Part shown: positions 15,820-25,614 of the stretch, piece after piece
How positions within the stretch are numbered: position 1 is the first letter of the stretch
Layout: the number at the start of each line of letters is the position of its first letter
Assembly: GCF_009766105.1 (NCBI RefSeq)
Contig: NZ_LMUH01000005.1
Coordinates: 334,315 to 398,314 of the forward strand
Length of the DNA stretch: 64,000 nt
Direction of reading: 5' to 3'
Source of the DNA: Granulicella sp. S156
GTDB taxonomy: Bacteria > Acidobacteriota > Terriglobia > Terriglobales > Acidobacteriaceae
Made by a program: the position numbers and the translations under genes
Notes under the pieces: generated by a model
The model's input: the letters and a program-made list of their open reading frames with translations, nothing else
Databases searched by the model: none
What the model was told of the DNA's origin: nothing

Positions 15820-18800
15820 ATGGCTCAAAGCGACTATCTGGGTGCAAAGGCCTCGAATGCTGGAGACAGCTTTCATGAGCTATGGGCTTTAAACGCCGCG
15901 CTCGGCCTCATTCCTCTCAAGACGACGCTAAGGGCTATTGCGCTCGAAGGAGTTCGCGCATCCGATAGCGCTGCCGGCGATGAGGATGCTTGGAGTGGGG
16001 TTGACTGTGCTCTCTACTATGGTGGAAACACTTTCGAATCTGCCGAGCGTATCGAGCTCGTGCAACTGAAGTACTCAAGTGCGACGCCGAATAAGAACTG
16101 GACCATAGCAGGACTGACGGGCTCAGCACCGAACGGAAAGTCGATTATTAAGCGTTTGGCCAACCAGTTCCAAGCGGCACACGCTGTGCGCCGCGCCGAC
16201 GCCTCTAAGTTGACGATTCCGAAGTTCGTCACTAACCGCGTAGTCGCGCCAGAGGTTAACGAAGCCCTACGTGATATTCGCGCGAGCACACGAGCAAAGC
16301 TTCACTCACTTCCGAAAAAGCGGCGGGAGAACATCGAGAAGCTCCGGAAAGCCTCTGGCTTAGCAGCAGCAGATTTTTCGGAGTTCTGTGATGTCCTCGT
16401 CATCGAAGGCAAGTCCGCCTCAAGCGTAGCGCTTCGAGAGAATCTTTTACTGACAATCGGCTCGTGGAGCAACACAAACTCTCGAACTCAGTTAAACGAC
16501 CTCCTTCAGTTGATTCGGGAACACATGATGCCCCACGCCTTGCGTGATGTGGTCACACGAGAATCCATATTGGCAAGGTTTGGAGTATCTGATCAGAAGT
16601 CGATCTTTCCATGTCCTCCGGACATCAAACTCATCGCCAATGCAGTCCCCCGAAAGCAGACCCAAGAAGTTCTTACGCTGATCAAGTCGGGTACACGCCG
16701 GATATGCCTCCATGGTGAGGGCGGTTCCGGAAAAACCACCTTGCTGCAAGAGATACAGAAGAATTTGCCGCAATCATCGACCACGATCATCTTTGATTGC
16801 TATGGCGGAGGAACATATCAAAACTCAGATGGATACCGACACCAGGACAAAGATGCGTTCACCCAGCTGATTAACGAACTAGCCTCTGAGTTCCAGGCGC
16901 CCCTTTTTCTTGTCTCAGGTTCGGACACAGCTTTTCCGAGACGATTCATGGAGCGGCTTGAGGAAGCGGCAAATCTCCAAAAGGTAATCGCCCCAGACTC
17001 ACTCCTTTTGATTGCTATTGATGCTGCCGACAATTCGATTTCGGCCGCTGCAAATTGCCAGCCTGCAGAGACGAGCTTCGTGCGGAACTTTCTCAAGCTT
17101 GGAGAATTGCCGGGAAACGTCGCCGTGATAGTGACTGCTAGGACAGGACGCCTCGGCTCCTTGGATTTACCGTCGGTCTTCAGCCCCATCCCTATCTCGC
17201 AATTTTCTGCCGAGGAGACTGCCGCGCACGTAGCAACATACTGGGCAAATGTGGCCGATTCGTGGACGGACCAGTTTCACGAGCTCTCGTCCCATAATCC
17301 TCGCGTTCAGTACTACGCCCTCAATAGCAGCCTGGCGTCAGGCAAACTGAATGACGCGATGCAATATCTCTTGCCGAACGGCAAAGGCCTCTCGGACGTA
17401 TTCAATGGACAAATCCAGGCCGCTATCCTCAGGTCCGGTAGCAGCATCGACATCAAAAAGCTCTGTGCGGCCATCGTCGAACTTCCCAGACCCATCCCGG
17501 TAAGTGTCTTGTCATCCGTGACTGAGCTCTCAGAAGCGCTGATAACCGACATTTGCAATGACTTGAAACCGGGCATCAAGCTGGCTAATGATGAGATTTC
17601 CCTTGCAGATGAAGACTTCGAGCGGTTCCTCGAAGAGGAGAGCAAAGATCTATCGAATTCGCTCTGTACCAACGTCGCGAGCATTCTGTGGTCGTCCCGA
17701 AGTGCATCCCCATACGCGGCGACGCACGTAGCCGCGTCCTTACTCAAGGCTAACCGCGGGCACGACTTAGTTGACCTCATTCAAACGGAGAAGGAGCCAG
17801 CGGTCATTTCGGATCCTGTTCTTCGCCGTGAGGTTCAACTCCAAAGACTCAAACTAAGTATCAAGATTTGTCATGAACTCAACGCTCCCGTCGACGCCGT
17901 AAAGACTCTTCTCATCGGGACAGAGGCCATAACCACAGAGGATGTGATCCGAAATCGGCTCATTAATAATCCAGATTTGGCCGCATCCTGTAGTGCTGAA
18001 CGAGCTTCTACTCTAATCCTTCGTGATCCAAACGAATATCGAAATCACGGTACGTTGCTGTTCCACTTGTATCGCCAAGACGCGATCCGTGGAGATGTTC
18101 TGCAGGCCCGCGCTCGAGAGAGGCAGCGGGACGCTTGGATGAAGCGACGCCAGGGCGCTTCAAAGAACCAACCAGAGGATCGCTACCAAACGAAAGATGA
18201 ATGGCCTCTTTCCGATATCGAAATCGCCGTTGCCTTCGAGGGCGACATCATCGTGTATGGACCCGACTATGCCCTACGATCACTTCGGCGATGGATACCC
18301 AGAATTTTTCTTCCGACAGTTCTAGTTCTTGTCACAGAACGGCTTCTCGCATCAGGTCGAGTTGACGACGTCAAGAGACTTTATGAGAGCAAACGCCTCC
18401 ACCCTGCTTGGAAGCTTTTCATTTATGTCCAATGTGCGAAGGGTCGGATCTCTTTTCCTCAAAACGATCTCGTCCGCAGTTTGGCTATTTGGAACAGAAG
18501 AAGCCGGAAATTTTTGTGGGGTTCCGCATTTGCTAGCCGTGAAGACCTTCATCGCAAAGTCTTAACGGAGAGTGTCATTGACGCTTGCGAGCTTGCAGTT
18601 TCGGCTGGATTGCCGCCATCGACGATCTCGACCTTGCTGGGGCAGTTCGTAAATTCCCGCCTCAGGGAACGGACCACTTTTTCCGCTTTTGACTATAGCG
18701 GCCTCGACTTCACGCTTCGGTCACTCGCTCTTCAATTCTTGACCAGTGGCGCCGCCCTGAATCCGAATAACTATTGGCTTGCACCCTCTAGCCCGGATGC

Positions 18801-21800
18801 CGAAACCAAGGGGCAGTCAGATGGTCGAGAGCGCGAGAAGAGTGCATATATCGATGCCCTGTGCGGCGTTTACGCCCATCGCGCAAGGCTATTGTTTGAC
18901 CGCAAATCGGACGTAGACGTGTCTACTTTGCTGACAGCGATTCGCGCGGGGGCCAAGCTGGATAGCTATGAACTCCGTCGTCAGTTTGAAGTTGGCAGGA
19001 TACGGGAACAAACCGTACGTTCCTTGTCTGTGTTACTCACTGTCCATTCTCTTCCCGCCAAACAGCTACTCGAGACGGCAGTAGAAATATTCGGAGATCG
19101 AATCCAATTCGCAACTACCGAGCAGTTGAGCGCTATTGCAGCTTTCCGCATCTGCCCCGAGATTCACGAGTACCTGCTTCGCTACACAACGGATTGGAGT
19201 TCCAGACTCCCAGAAAGAAAAATCCCCGCTTCTGAACGAATCGATACGATGATACGGCTTGCACGGTTCATTCTGCCGATCAGCCAACCCAGCGCGAGTG
19301 CAATGTTCATCAAGGCTCTAAATTTTGCCAATGATATCGATGAAGATGTTCTCCTACAAATCAGAGTGCAGGCAGCCTTCGTCGATAGAGCTTGCCCAGA
19401 ACTGGATACTCAGCGGAAGTCCCAGTTGGGGCGGGACATGGTCTGCATTGCGGGCGACGCCATTCTTCGCTTCGACGATATCCGGGAATTCGATTGGGGT
19501 CATTTTGCTGGGGTCCTCACTCGCTTGTGTCCGAGCCTTGCCCTTGGGATTGCTTCCCGATGGGAAGACTCGGCAATGTTGAAGAGGGATCGAATTTTAG
19601 CGCCTGCGGTCATGTCCGGATTAAAGTCCGGACAGTTCACAGTCGGGCAAGCATGCGCATTGGCATCCCTAATCGATGATCGGAACTCCCCGGTCCTAGT
19701 TGCAATCGCTGAGGCTTCGATCAGCCTTCCGCAGAAGACCAGGGCTACTATAGCGGACATTGTTGCGTGGGACGATCTGCTGCGCTTCGGGAAGGGCTTC
19801 AATGACAACGTTGTGAAGTCGTTGAAACTGGTGAACGCTCTTCCGGGCCCATGGACTCGTTCTCTAGACAGCACCGTTTCTTTCGTGTCGACCTATCAAA
19901 CAACGCATCCGGATAAAGATGAAGAGACTAAACCTCTCAGTCCCGCTATGCAGGCGGATAGCCCGTGGACTGAGCCGATTGCCTTTCAGAACTCTTCCGA
20001 ACTCCAAGATGCAATCAAGAAGGCGGAAGAGGAGGCCGAGCGACGAGGCCAGCACTATAAAAGCTACGTCGCGTGGGACTTGATAACGGACCGCATCCCA
20101 ATTGCCCAGCGAACAGTTTTTCTCAACTCCGTTTGCGAACTGTATAGCAAAGGTTATCGGTACTCTGTAGATAGTGAATTGGTCCGAGTCATCAACCGCT
20201 GGCACGAAGATCCAGCCGTCGAAGGATGGTGTGGGCTCACAATGCCCACATTCATCCGCGACAACATCATCGAATTAGGTCAGTGGATACGCTCTGGCCA
20301 TTCCGTCATCCACGACCTGCTCAAGTATTCGCGTCTCGGACAGGAGCAGATTGTTGAGGTGGTATTAGAGGGGCTTGCGGCGAATGCAGAGGCCCTATCG
20401 GCCCCCTCCGCCTTGCCACTCGTCGAACTGCTCGCTGTCAACTTGGGTGTCAACGACGCTATCGTCTTAGCGGAGTGGTATTCCGATCGCCTTGTCACTC
20501 ATATTCCGCCCAGTGACCGCGATCTGATCGACGCAAGTGATATACCAACCGATGTTCATGCCGGTATTGCTCGGTACATATTTTCCGTGATGACCGATGT
20601 GGACACGCGTATACGTTGGCAGGCCGCGTATGCCTTCGTTAGATTGGCCCTTCTTGACGAGACTGAGACTATCAGAGCCTTCGCAACGGAAGCAACAAGA
20701 ACTTCAGACCGACTCTTCCGACAACAAGCCGCTCCCTTTTACGATATGGCAGGGAAGCTTTGGTTGATGGTAGCTGCAGATCAAGCCGCTCTCCTTGCAC
20801 CGGACAGTGTCGTTTCCCTTCAAGAAACGATGTGGGCTCTCTTAACGGATTCTGCCTTTCCACACGTTTTGATTAGGGCCTTTTCCCAAGCTGCGCTGAA
20901 GAAGCTCGCTGGTGCCGGAAAGATAATCCTCTCCACTAAACAAAAGGTGTCTCTAAACTCGATCAATAGATCGACGTTGAAGCGGGCGCCTAAGAATGAA
21001 ACCCAGAGAGAACTAGACGAAGACAAAATTCCTACGAGACACAGATTTGACCCCATTGATACGATTCCGTATTGGTACAGGCCAATCGTAAGCTGTTTCG
21101 CTAACGTTCCGATGGACCGCTTTCTCGCACTGGCAGACAAATGGATAAGTAATACGTGGCAAGTTCCAGCTGACATTGGTGTCTGGAAGGACGAAAAGAG
21201 ACTGAATCGATTTTCGGAGCGCGATTGGAACCTTTGGTCCAACAGCCACGGCTCTTCGCCGGTGATCGAAAGACCATCAACATATTACGAATGGCACGCG
21301 ATGTGGTGCACCCTAGGGGAACTTCTGGCAACCGAACCTCTCGTTCAGGAAAAGGATGAATGGTCGTACGACAACGTGTTCCTCAAGATAGAGAGGGAAC
21401 TGCTCACATACCCCCCGATCTGGCTCTCTTCTCTCAGAACGCCCAAACCACTCGAACCTCAGTTTTGGTTCGAGCCGTTAAGCAGGGCAAGCATTGAAGA
21501 ATGGCTGGGTGAACCCGAAATCGCGTTCTCTTTAAAGGAGATAAGACTCGACTCCGCGTCGAGCCAGATCGTTGTAGAAGGCCAGCACGAGACCCAAGCA
21601 CCATGGTTTCGTTCAGAAGTGATAATTCGCACAGCGTTGGTATCTCCGGATCGGGCGCTCTCGTTGGCCAGAGCCCTATCATCCGCGAACCACTATCGTT
21701 ACTATGTTCCATCCGAAGGTCACGACCTTGAGATCAATAAGGGACCATACCGTCTCCGAGGTTGGCTCAAGGACCCGGATACGAATGAACCTCGAATCGA

Positions 21801-22227
21801 TGAGCACGATACTTTCCGCGGATCGATAACCGCCTCGGGGGACATTCCTGGCTCCGCAGTTACAAAGAAATTCCACTTGAATTCGAACTGGCCTCATGAC
21901 GAAACGATCACTGGATCGGACGGGGCAGTCATCTTCACCAGGGAACGATGGTGCGACGGCATCGTCACAGATGGTGGATACCGTCGATATGACGATCGAC
22001 CGACTTCTGAGGGTGAGCGTCTTTATATGGACAAGCGGGCTTTGAAGCAGTTTTTAGCAAGTGAAGGTATGGACCTAATTGTCCACATACAAAACACAAG
22101 AGCAAATCGAGGATATGGCTATGGCGAGAGCAACCAGGACGAAAAGCGCCACACGTACAACAAACATTTCATCCTCAAGTCAGATGGGACCTACCAGGAC
22201 CCACTCGGAAATTCTGGAACTTGGTAA
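15820..22227 (+). CDS. Giant STAND-type NTPase with N-terminal PD-(D/E)xK nuclease, Avs/Cap4-like defence protein
   Basis: 2135 residues. N-terminal domain (about 1-240): GDSFHELWALNAALGLI, then Glu43, Asp62 (GVDCALYYGG) and Gln82-x-Lys84 (VQLKYS), the pattern of DUF4297/Cap4-type dsDNA nucleases. Central NTPase (about 265-480): Walker A GEGGSGKTTLL (299-309), Walker B LLLIAIDAAD with Asp401, and VAVIVTARTGR at 434-444, as in STAND ATPases. The remaining 1,600 residues are helical, like the repeat sensors of Avs proteins. In known Avs systems the C-terminus recognises a phage protein and the nuclease is released. That role is inferred here from architecture. AGGGAGCG precedes the ATG. It overlaps a GNAT gene. 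Confidence 0.82.
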   Translation: MAQSDYLGAKASNAGDSFHELWALNAALGLIPLKTTLRAIALEGVRASDSAAGDEDAWSGVDCALYYGGNTFESAERIELVQLKYSSATPNKNWTIAGLTGSAPNGKSIIKRLANQFQAAHAVRRADASKLTIPKFVTNRVVAPEVNEALRDIRASTRAKLHSLPKKRRENIEKLRKASGLAAADFSEFCDVLVIEGKSASSVALRENLLLTIGSWSNTNSRTQLNDLLQLIREHMMPHALRDVVTRESILARFGVSDQKSIFPCPPDIKLIANAVPRKQTQEVLTLIKSGTRRICLHGEGGSGKTTLLQEIQKNLPQSSTTIIFDCYGGGTYQNSDGYRHQDKDAFTQLINELASEFQAPLFLVSGSDTAFPRRFMERLEEAANLQKVIAPDSLLLIAIDAADNSISAAANCQPAETSFVRNFLKLGELPGNVAVIVTARTGRLGSLDLPSVFSPIPISQFSAEETAAHVATYWANVADSWTDQFHELSSHNPRVQYYALNSSLASGKLNDAMQYLLPNGKGLSDVFNGQIQAAILRSGSSIDIKKLCAAIVELPRPIPVSVLSSVTELSEALITDICNDLKPGIKLANDEISLADEDFERFLEEESKDLSNSLCTNVASILWSSRSASPYAATHVAASLLKANRGHDLVDLIQTEKEPAVISDPVLRREVQLQRLKLSIKICHELNAPVDAVKTLLIGTEAITTEDVIRNRLINNPDLAASCSAERASTLILRDPNEYRNHGTLLFHLYRQDAIRGDVLQARARERQRDAWMKRRQGASKNQPEDRYQTKDEWPLSDIEIAVAFEGDIIVYGPDYALRSLRRWIPRIFLPTVLVLVTERLLASGRVDDVKRLYESKRLHPAWKLFIYVQCAKGRISFPQNDLVRSLAIWNRRSRKFLWGSAFASREDLHRKVLTESVIDACELAVSAGLPPSTISTLLGQFVNSRLRERTTFSAFDYSGLDFTLRSLALQFLTSGAALNPNNYWLAPSSPDAETKGQSDGREREKSAYIDALCGVYAHRARLLFDRKSDVDVSTLLTAIRAGAKLDSYELRRQFEVGRIREQTVRSLSVLLTVHSLPAKQLLETAVEIFGDRIQFATTEQLSAIAAFRICPEIHEYLLRYTTDWSSRLPERKIPASERIDTMIRLARFILPISQPSASAMFIKALNFANDIDEDVLLQIRVQAAFVDRACPELDTQRKSQLGRDMVCIAGDAILRFDDIREFDWGHFAGVLTRLCPSLALGIASRWEDSAMLKRDRILAPAVMSGLKSGQFTVGQACALASLIDDRNSPVLVAIAEASISLPQKTRATIADIVAWDDLLRFGKGFNDNVVKSLKLVNALPGPWTRSLDSTVSFVSTYQTTHPDKDEETKPLSPAMQADSPWTEPIAFQNSSELQDAIKKAEEEAERRGQHYKSYVAWDLITDRIPIAQRTVFLNSVCELYSKGYRYSVDSELVRVINRWHEDPAVEGWCGLTMPTFIRDNIIELGQWIRSGHSVIHDLLKYSRLGQEQIVEVVLEGLAANAEALSAPSALPLVELLAVNLGVNDAIVLAEWYSDRLVTHIPPSDRDLIDASDIPTDVHAGIARYIFSVMTDVDTRIRWQAAYAFVRLALLDETETIRAFATEATRTSDRLFRQQAAPFYDMAGKLWLMVAADQAALLAPDSVVSLQETMWALLTDSAFPHVLIRAFSQAALKKLAGAGKIILSTKQKVSLNSINRSTLKRAPKNETQRELDEDKIPTRHRFDPIDTIPYWYRPIVSCFANVPMDRFLALADKWISNTWQVPADIGVWKDEKRLNRFSERDWNLWSNSHGSSPVIERPSTYYEWHAMWCTLGELLATEPLVQEKDEWSYDNVFLKIERELLTYPPIWLSSLRTPKPLEPQFWFEPLSRASIEEWLGEPEIAFSLKEIRLDSASSQIVVEGQHETQAPWFRSEVIIRTALVSPDRALSLARALSSANHYRYYVPSEGHDLEINKGPYRLRGWLKDPDTNEPRIDEHDTFRGSITASGDIPGSAVTKKFHLNSNWPHDETITGSDGAVIFTRERWCDGIVTDGGYRRYDDRPTSEGERLYMDKRALKQFLASEGMDLIVHIQNTRANRGYGYGESNQDEKRHTYNKHFILKSDGTYQDPLGNSGTW

Positions 22228-23401
22228 CACAATCGTCAATGAGGTTGGACTTGATGATGACACAGACACTCTCGGGCGATGGATGTGCCACCATATCGCT
22301 GCTCTGATCGAGGAGTCAAAGAGTGCAAGGACGGCAGAACTGAGGCGAACTGCCCAACGGGAAGCTGTCTCTACGATCCTTTCGATATGGGAGAAGCGGA
22401 CCTCATTGCCTGCGAACGCTTATCCGCTGGCTCGCTACAAGTACCTCTTGCAGTGCCTTGCCGCCACAAGCCCAGATGCGTCGATTTGGGAAACGAACCG
22501 GCGATCCCCCATCATCCAGGCTGCTGGCAATATCTTTCGTGACGTCTCTGAGATTGTGAACCTTGCGTTATTGATGGACGGTAAGCCGCCCTTATTCAAA
22601 CGCAAGAAGGAGAACGCCCCTCCTGTTTCAGTGCTGTTCTTGGACTTGATCGAAGCAAAACTCGTGAATGCAGTTGAGGAACTTGATGAGAGATCCTTGG
22701 AAATGATCCAATCCATCATCGATAGCAAGGATTCGGTTACTAGTCCAGAAACTAAGGCGTTGCAGGCGCTTCTAAAATTCATTGGATCGACGCTAAAGGA
22801 ATTGAATGTGCTTGCAGAGAAGGTCAACGCTAAACTGACCGACAAGAACGACGCAGAAATCAAATCCGAAATCATGCCGAAAGACGAATATACGGTGAGC
22901 ATCGTAAAGAAGCTCTCACAATCGGCAGCTGAGAAATGTGCAGAAATACTCAAAGAAGGTGCCGCAGTAGACGTCGCGATAGCTAAAAGAGGCCTTTCCG
23001 AAGCTAAGAAGATTGTACTTGCTAAGCGTGGTAAAGAAATAGTTGGTTTGGCAATTATTAAGCCTTTTCGCAGCGTCTACGCAGCAAAAATATCAAAGAA
23101 TAGCTCGTCGAGCATCGAAGTCGGAACTGCAGAGTTGGGATATATCGCGATTAGTAAGGCTTGTCGCGGGAGCGGGCTCGGTCAGAAGCTCGTTCGGACT
23201 CTACTCACTGATGTACGCGATCCCCTGTTCTCCACGACCACGTCGGTTGCCATGAAAAAAATATTATCGAAACAGGGGTTCAAGAAGGCCGGCCAGCCCT
23301 GGAACGGACATGCTGGACGTCTGACTCTCTGGAAGAGATCGGAGATTGCCCCATTGCCGAATGTGAAGCCTGCGGCTAAGCAAGATCGCCTCGATTCGTA
23401 A
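22121..23401 (+). CDS. GNAT-family acetyltransferase with long N-terminal helical domain
   Basis: 426 residues from the ATG at 22121, chosen because GAGG lies 8 bp upstream; in-frame ATGs at 22079 and 22184 are alternatives. All overlap the 3' end of the giant ATPase gene in another frame, so coupling is likely. The N-terminal 290 residues are helical and Lys/Glu-rich. The C-terminal 130 are a GNAT fold: KRGKEIVGLAIIKPF, then LGYIAISKACRGSGLGQKLV carrying the acetyl-CoA loop R-G-x-G-L-G, and ILSKQGFKKAG. A GNAT partner attached to an Avs-like gene is unusual. It might modify the ATPase, act as a second effector or restrain it; no evidence decides. Confidence 0.8.
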   Translation: MARATRTKSATRTTNISSSSQMGPTRTHSEILELGNTIVNEVGLDDDTDTLGRWMCHHIAALIEESKSARTAELRRTAQREAVSTILSIWEKRTSLPANAYPLARYKYLLQCLAATSPDASIWETNRRSPIIQAAGNIFRDVSEIVNLALLMDGKPPLFKRKKENAPPVSVLFLDLIEAKLVNAVEELDERSLEMIQSIIDSKDSVTSPETKALQALLKFIGSTLKELNVLAEKVNAKLTDKNDAEIKSEIMPKDEYTVSIVKKLSQSAAEKCAEILKEGAAVDVAIAKRGLSEAKKIVLAKRGKEIVGLAIIKPFRSVYAAKISKNSSSSIEVGTAELGYIAISKACRGSGLGQKLVRTLLTDVRDPLFSTTTSVAMKKILSKQGFKKAGQPWNGHAGRLTLWKRSEIAPLPNVKPAAKQDRLDS

Positions 23402-23426
23402 CCGCTCCTTGGTATCGTCCAATGGC

Positions 23427-23985
23427 TCACTTCGGTGAGTCGTCATCTGTCGCTACGTACCAAGCTACATCTTTCGATTTAAAGAGATCAGGATGTTGTG
23501 AGGTCAAGTGAGAAAGCACAACCTTAGCGATACGGACGCTGTGCTCGACTTCCTTCTGCCACTCGACATTCGCAAGGCCATCGCTATGCGTCGGTTTCCA
23601 CGGCGCTGTTCGAATGGCGAGGACGAGACTTGAGGCGATGAGGAGCGCTGGCCCCAGCTTTTGAGCGTCGACCTCACGACGGTAGCCACCCACGCGCGAG
23701 CCAGGGTTCCATAAGCTCCCGAGCGGCCCACCGCTGTCCATCACGCACAGTGAGGGCAGCTTGTTTGCGGGTTTTCCATACCTTCTCCCATCCGTCGGGA
23801 TGATGCGGATCCGGAATCTCCGCTGGATGCGAGTGGGACACTATTAGGCCCGCAGGTATGGCTCGCCGAAGACGGAATTTAAAGTCGATCTCTCTAGCCG
23901 TGGCATCCTCAAGTGTCGTCTACCGATCTCAGCCACGGAACCTCTGTGCCAGAGCTGATTTTCGGTTGCCAATCGCGACTCAATG
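23427..23985 (-). pseudogene. Frameshifted gene of unknown family
   Basis: Read leftward, three frames join into one natural-looking protein: SRDWQPKISSGTEVPWLR in the first, then EDATAREIDFKFRLRRAIP to DGQRWAARELMEP in the second, and GSRVGGYRREVDAQKLGPAL to the end in the third. The breaks lie near 23905 and near 23705. An intact tail alone would code 105 residues. It holds SHSHPAEIPDPHH and VATDDDSPK but no known motif. It lies just after the GNAT gene, convergent with it. Sequencing error could also explain the shifts. Confidence 0.5.
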
Positions 23986-24266
23986 AGTGACTAGGCGATT
24001 TGCACTAGAGATTTAGCGCGAAGCCAAATTCCTTCTCAGCGACATCAGCGCCTATCGATACCAACGTCGGTCCAATAGCGTCTCGGTCGATGTTTTGCAG
24101 ACAGACGGCAAAGGATTGGTGGCGCAGCTTGAAAATGCAGCCGACATCAAATATGATTGAGCTTGCCGAAAATAGAGTAGCGGGATGGTATCTCCCGCGG
24201 TCATCCCTCAGATGATCTCTTCACAGCCACGGCGCAACCTGACCAACAGTCGGGAATGCGCATGAC

Positions 24267-25502
24267 GTGGCTGTTTTCGCGTTCACGGTGCATCCCGACG
24301 AGAAGGATGTGCGCGTGGCCATCTCGAAACAGAATATTCTCCTGAGCGCCCTGCTCTGGACTAGTACGGGTCTGTTCCTCATTGAGGCAGGCGTAACGAT
24401 TGCATCGCTCGCAAGCATATGTGTGAACCGTGTTCTGAGATGTGCTCTGGACTTGGCGGTCGTTGCACGACGAGTAAAAAGCATCGGGCACCGATCTGTC
24501 GCAACCATTACGTTTCTAGTGGTGATAGCTCGGCCAGGTTTGGCCAGAGCATCGGATACGACGAACACCTCGAATCAGGGTAAACCTGGTGATCATGTGC
24601 CGTTCTTCCTCTTAATTGATAACCGGGCTAGCTTCGCTTATCAATCGACCGCAACACAACCAGGCGTCACCAGCAAAACGGCCAAACAGATTTTCGAGTT
24701 CTCTCATCTTGATATCTGGCGCTACGGGACGAATCTTGTCATCGTCGATCTGCTGAAGTCAGATCACGCGGACCCGGCAGCGCCGTGCCTCTCGCCGAAC
24801 GGCCCAACGACAGGCTGTGCCGGCGCTGCGGAACTCTATGGCTTCATCCGAAGCACGTTGGGATTCAACGAAATCCTTCGCACCAATGCATTCGCCAAGG
24901 GGCCATTGCACGACGTGTCTCTCGTAATCGGCGGCGATGTACAACGGGAAAACCGCTATTCGAGCGCATACAAGCATGATGTTGTCACTGGACTGCAACT
25001 CGCATTCGACTTGCCCTACAAAGGCTTCCTAAATGTCAGTCCTCTGTACTACAAGGAAGCAAATTACAACGCTTACGCGCAATGTGATGTCGGTGGCATT
25101 CCGGGTGTGACTTGTCTCGCTGATGGCGATATCGCGTACAGAGGCACTTGGGCAGTTGAGACTTCGTACTACATGGACCTCGATTTTCTGCCAGCGAAAA
25201 TGCAATATTTTGCTGTTCGCGGCCGCGCCAATTTCTATGGCCCGAAAGGCGGAGAGAATTCACCTCTGCCTAGCACCCCGACAAAAACTGAGATCGATAG
25301 CGAGCCCGTCCGTCTGATTTTCGATTCCGGTAAGGCGTTCTGGGGCTCGAAGCACACACATAGGCTCGACGTGTGGGTCGCGTATCGATATTGGGAAAAC
25401 AAGTATGGCTTCGACCACAATGCCAGCACGGTCTGCATGGGCCGGGGCGCCGGCTCCTGCGTGGAGAAGTCGTTTTATCCAGGCATCACCGTTAAGTTCT
25501 AG
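24267..25502 (+). CDS. Outer-membrane protein, Tsx-like channel
   Basis: Up to 411 residues from a GTG at 24267; the true start may be later, since an export signal (TITFLVVIARPGLARAS) ends near residue 95. From there the protein is an alternating-strand barrel: FEFSHLDIWRYGTNLVIVDLL resembles the nucleoside-channel (Tsx) family start, followed by paired strands and a C-terminal aromatic, YPGITVKF, as is usual for outer-membrane barrels. It precedes an efflux MFS gene by 112 bp on the same strand. An outer-membrane channel beside an inner-membrane exporter suggests transport of one compound class; the substrate is unknown. Confidence 0.6.
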   Translation: MAVFAFTVHPDEKDVRVAISKQNILLSALLWTSTGLFLIEAGVTIASLASICVNRVLRCALDLAVVARRVKSIGHRSVATITFLVVIARPGLARASDTTNTSNQGKPGDHVPFFLLIDNRASFAYQSTATQPGVTSKTAKQIFEFSHLDIWRYGTNLVIVDLLKSDHADPAAPCLSPNGPTTGCAGAAELYGFIRSTLGFNEILRTNAFAKGPLHDVSLVIGGDVQRENRYSSAYKHDVVTGLQLAFDLPYKGFLNVSPLYYKEANYNAYAQCDVGGIPGVTCLADGDIAYRGTWAVETSYYMDLDFLPAKMQYFAVRGRANFYGPKGGENSPLPSTPTKTEIDSEPVRLIFDSGKAFWGSKHTHRLDVWVAYRYWENKYGFDHNASTVCMGRGAGSCVEKSFYPGITVKF

Positions 25503-25614
25503 ATCGATCCAAGGACCAGCAACGAGGCCCTTCGATCAATCTGGGAGCCTCCACTGGTTACAACCGCGTTTGTGCAGACCGTGCACCTTCTAACTGTTAC
25601 ACCTCAGGTGAATC

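Noticed and set aside
24201-24491. Leftward 96-codon frame with a cysteine-rich part (ACERCNRYACLNEEQ)
   Set aside because: It overlaps the 5' part of the outer-membrane gene, starts with GTG and has no motif or ribosome site. It remains possible if the outer-membrane gene really starts near 24456.
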